Assembly: GCA_050486545.1 (NCBI GenBank)
Contig: JBJHDM010000020.1
Location: 1-50,466, forward strand
Source of the DNA: DAOMNN01 sp050486545
GTDB lineage: Bacteria; Pseudomonadota; Gammaproteobacteria; Burkholderiales; Rhodocyclaceae
Direction of reading: 5' to 3'
Length of the DNA: 50,466 bases
Within the stretch, counting starts at the first letter, position 1; every line of letters starts with the position of its first letter. The notes under the pieces were generated by a model. The model made no database searches. It had not been told where the DNA came from and was given only the letters and a program-made list of their open reading frames with translations. A program made the translations under genes and the position numbers. Of the stretch, positions 48,931-50,466 are shown piece after piece.

Positions 48931-48983
48931 CCACAAAATTCACGCTTTCTGACATCGTTACGCACAATCGAGTATTCACGAAC

Positions 48984-50375
48984 ATGACCAGCCAGACCGA
49001 TCTCGTTTTCGACCAGCAACTCATCCGCCGCTTCGACGTCAACGGACCCCGCTACACGTCCTATCCGACCGCCGACCGGTTCGTCGAAGCGTTCGATGCC
49101 CGGGCATTGCAGGACTGGTTGGCCAAGCGCGCCATCGGTGGGGTGAGCCGGCCGCTGTCATTATACTTCCACATCCCGTTCTGTAACACGATCTGCTATT
49201 ACTGCGCCTGCAACAAGATCATCACCAAGGATCATGGTAGGTCCGCCAAGTATTTGAAATACCTGGACAAGGAGATCGGCCTGCAGGCTGGGTACCTGGG
49301 TGGAAGCCGCCAGGTGACCCAGTTGCACCTGGGCGGCGGGACACCGACCTTCCTGTCGCACGAGGAAATGCACCAGTTGATGGAGTCGGTGCGTTCGCGT
49401 TTCACGCTGATTCCCAACGGCGAGTACTCGATCGAGGTCGATCCGCGCAAGGTCGATTTCGAGACCGTCAAGCTGCTGGCCGACCTCGGCTTCAACCGCA
49501 TGAGCGTGGGGGTGCAGGACTTCGATCTCCAGGTCCAGACGGCCGTCAATCGCGTCCAGAGCATCGACGAGACGCGACTGGTGATGGATTCGGCGCGCGA
49601 GACCGGTTTCAAGTCGATCAGCATGGACCTGATCTACGGCCTGCCGAAGCAGAACGTGATCAGCTTCAACCGTACGCTCGAGCAGGTACTGGAGCTTTCT
49701 CCGGACCGGATCTCGCTATACAGCTACGCGCATCTTCCGGGACTGTTCAAGCCGCAGCGGCGCATCAGCGCAGTCGAGCTGCCGAACGCGGACACCAAGC
49801 TGCAGATCCTCCAACTCGCGATTCGCCGGCTGACCGAGGCCGGCTACGTCTATATCGGCATGGACCACTTCGCGAAGCCCGACGACGAACTGACCGTCGC
49901 GCAGCGCCAGGGCCGCCTGCATCGCAACTTCCAGGGCTATTCGACGCAGGCCGAGTGCGACCTGCTTGCCTTCGGTGTGTCGGCGATTGGCAAGATCGGG
50001 CCGGTCTATGCGCAGAACGTCAAGACGCTGGACGAGTACTACGACGCGCTCGACCGCGACGAGTTGCCCGTGTTGCGCGGGATCGAGCTGACCGCCGACG
50101 ATCTGCTGCGCCGGGCGATCATCCAGGCGCTGATGTGCCACTTCGAGCTTTCGATCGAGTCGATCGAGATCGCCCACCTGATCAAGTTCGAAGAGTATTT
50201 CGCCGACGAACTGAAGGATCTTCGCGTCATGGAGGAGGCCGGTCTGGTCACCGTCGACGACGAGTGGATCAGCGTACAGCCCGCCGGCCGTCTGCTGGTG
50301 CGCGGCATCGCGATGGTGTTCGACCGGTATCTGCGCTCCGACCGCGAGCGCGCCCGCTACTCCAAGGTCATCTGA
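48984..50375 (+). CDS. hemN: Oxygen-independent coproporphyrinogen III dehydrogenase
   Basis: Radical SAM enzyme that decarboxylates coproporphyrinogen III to protoporphyrinogen IX without O2, supplying heme for the cbb3 oxidase under low oxygen. 463 residues (E. coli HemN 457). The CxxxCxxC cluster motif is Cys67, Cys71 and Cys74 in HIPFCNTICYYCACNK, with the extra Cys76 of true HemN proteins. Other marks: N-terminal RFDVNGPRYTSYPTADRF, LGGGTPTFLS, SVGVQDFDLQVQTAVNR, SMDLIYGLPKQ and YIGMDHFAKPDDEL. Start ATG 48984, downstream of an FNR box. Confidence 0.97.
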   Translation: MTSQTDLVFDQQLIRRFDVNGPRYTSYPTADRFVEAFDARALQDWLAKRAIGGVSRPLSLYFHIPFCNTICYYCACNKIITKDHGRSAKYLKYLDKEIGLQAGYLGGSRQVTQLHLGGGTPTFLSHEEMHQLMESVRSRFTLIPNGEYSIEVDPRKVDFETVKLLADLGFNRMSVGVQDFDLQVQTAVNRVQSIDETRLVMDSARETGFKSISMDLIYGLPKQNVISFNRTLEQVLELSPDRISLYSYAHLPGLFKPQRRISAVELPNADTKLQILQLAIRRLTEAGYVYIGMDHFAKPDDELTVAQRQGRLHRNFQGYSTQAECDLLAFGVSAIGKIGPVYAQNVKTLDEYYDALDRDELPVLRGIELTADDLLRRAIIQALMCHFELSIESIEIAHLIKFEEYFADELKDLRVMEEAGLVTVDDEWISVQPAGRLLVRGIAMVFDRYLRSDRERARYSKVI

Positions 50376-50392
50376 TCGCCGAAACCGTGGTG

Positions 50393-50398
50393 TAGAAT
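50393..50398 (+). promoter_or_regulatory. Possible -10 box (TAGAAT) for a gene beyond the window
   Basis: TGTAGAAT occurs 18 bp after the hemN stop; no -35 is evident. The last 90 bp contain no other feature. Confidence 0.25.
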
Positions 50399-50466
50399 CG
50401 GCTTCCCGTCCATTCAGCACGATCCGGCCCACCGCTGAGCGAAGTCCTCCTCCCGACATCGATGTG

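Overview
The window looks like chromosomal DNA of a facultatively anaerobic, probably denitrifying betaproteobacterium of the Rhodocyclales type (Thauera/Azoarcus/Aromatoleum-like). This is inferred from high GC, an FNR-controlled cbb3 oxidase operon, a DNR-type regulator beside nnrS, osmoregulated glucan genes, a class I PHA synthase and acyl-CoA style catabolic genes. No rRNA, CRISPR array, prophage or intact insertion sequence is visible; there is one tRNA and one decayed transposase fragment.

Layout. 1-2.7 kb: tail of a Tas-like aldo/keto reductase, a small lipoprotein, a glycerophosphodiester phosphodiesterase, octaprenyl diphosphate synthase and tRNA-Pro(CGG) with a terminator. 2.9-15.2 kb: a membrane and cation-homeostasis zone with a K+/H+ antiporter preceded by a PII-like gene, YqaA, a YbbA/YbbP-type ABC system, and two CNNM/CorC proteins flanking a P2-type ATPase. 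The ATPase leader matches a yybP-ykoY (Mn2+) riboswitch followed by an intrinsic terminator. 15.2-20.6 kb: an IS1380-like remnant, then opgG, a small unknown gene, opgH and a translationally coupled methyltransferase. 20.8-22.2 kb: an intradiol-dioxygenase-family protein and peptide deformylase.

22.2-29.6 kb: a LysR regulator with an overlapping methyltransferase gene, divergent from a five-gene operon (MaoC-type hydratase, acyl-CoA dehydrogenase, MmgE/PrpD, family III CoA transferase, CitE-like lyase). This matches the itaconate-degradation (rip/ict-ich-ccl) arrangement known from Pseudomonas aeruginosa. A cold-shock gene and a 3-hydroxyacyl-CoA-dehydrogenase-like SDR follow.

31-40 kb: ccoI-ccoS, then ccoNOQP, ccoG, ccoH and a small membrane protein: the high-affinity cbb3 oxidase with its copper ATPase and assembly factors. 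Between ccoS and ccoN are two FNR boxes. One fits the ccoN promoter. The other drives a transcript of about 105 nt that ends at a perfect intrinsic terminator, and is predicted here to be an anaerobically induced small RNA.

40-50.4 kb: universal stress protein, a beta-CASP nuclease, PHA synthase, a nitronate monooxygenase-like enzyme, then a regulatory and nitric-oxide block: a DNR-like Crp/Fnr protein, nnrS, a SirB2-like protein, a hemerythrin-domain protein, fnr and hemN with an FNR box between the last two. Together these describe a low-oxygen programme: FNR senses oxygen loss, induces cbb3 oxidase, oxygen-independent heme synthesis and probably the small RNA, while the DNR/NnrS/hemerythrin genes handle nitric oxide.
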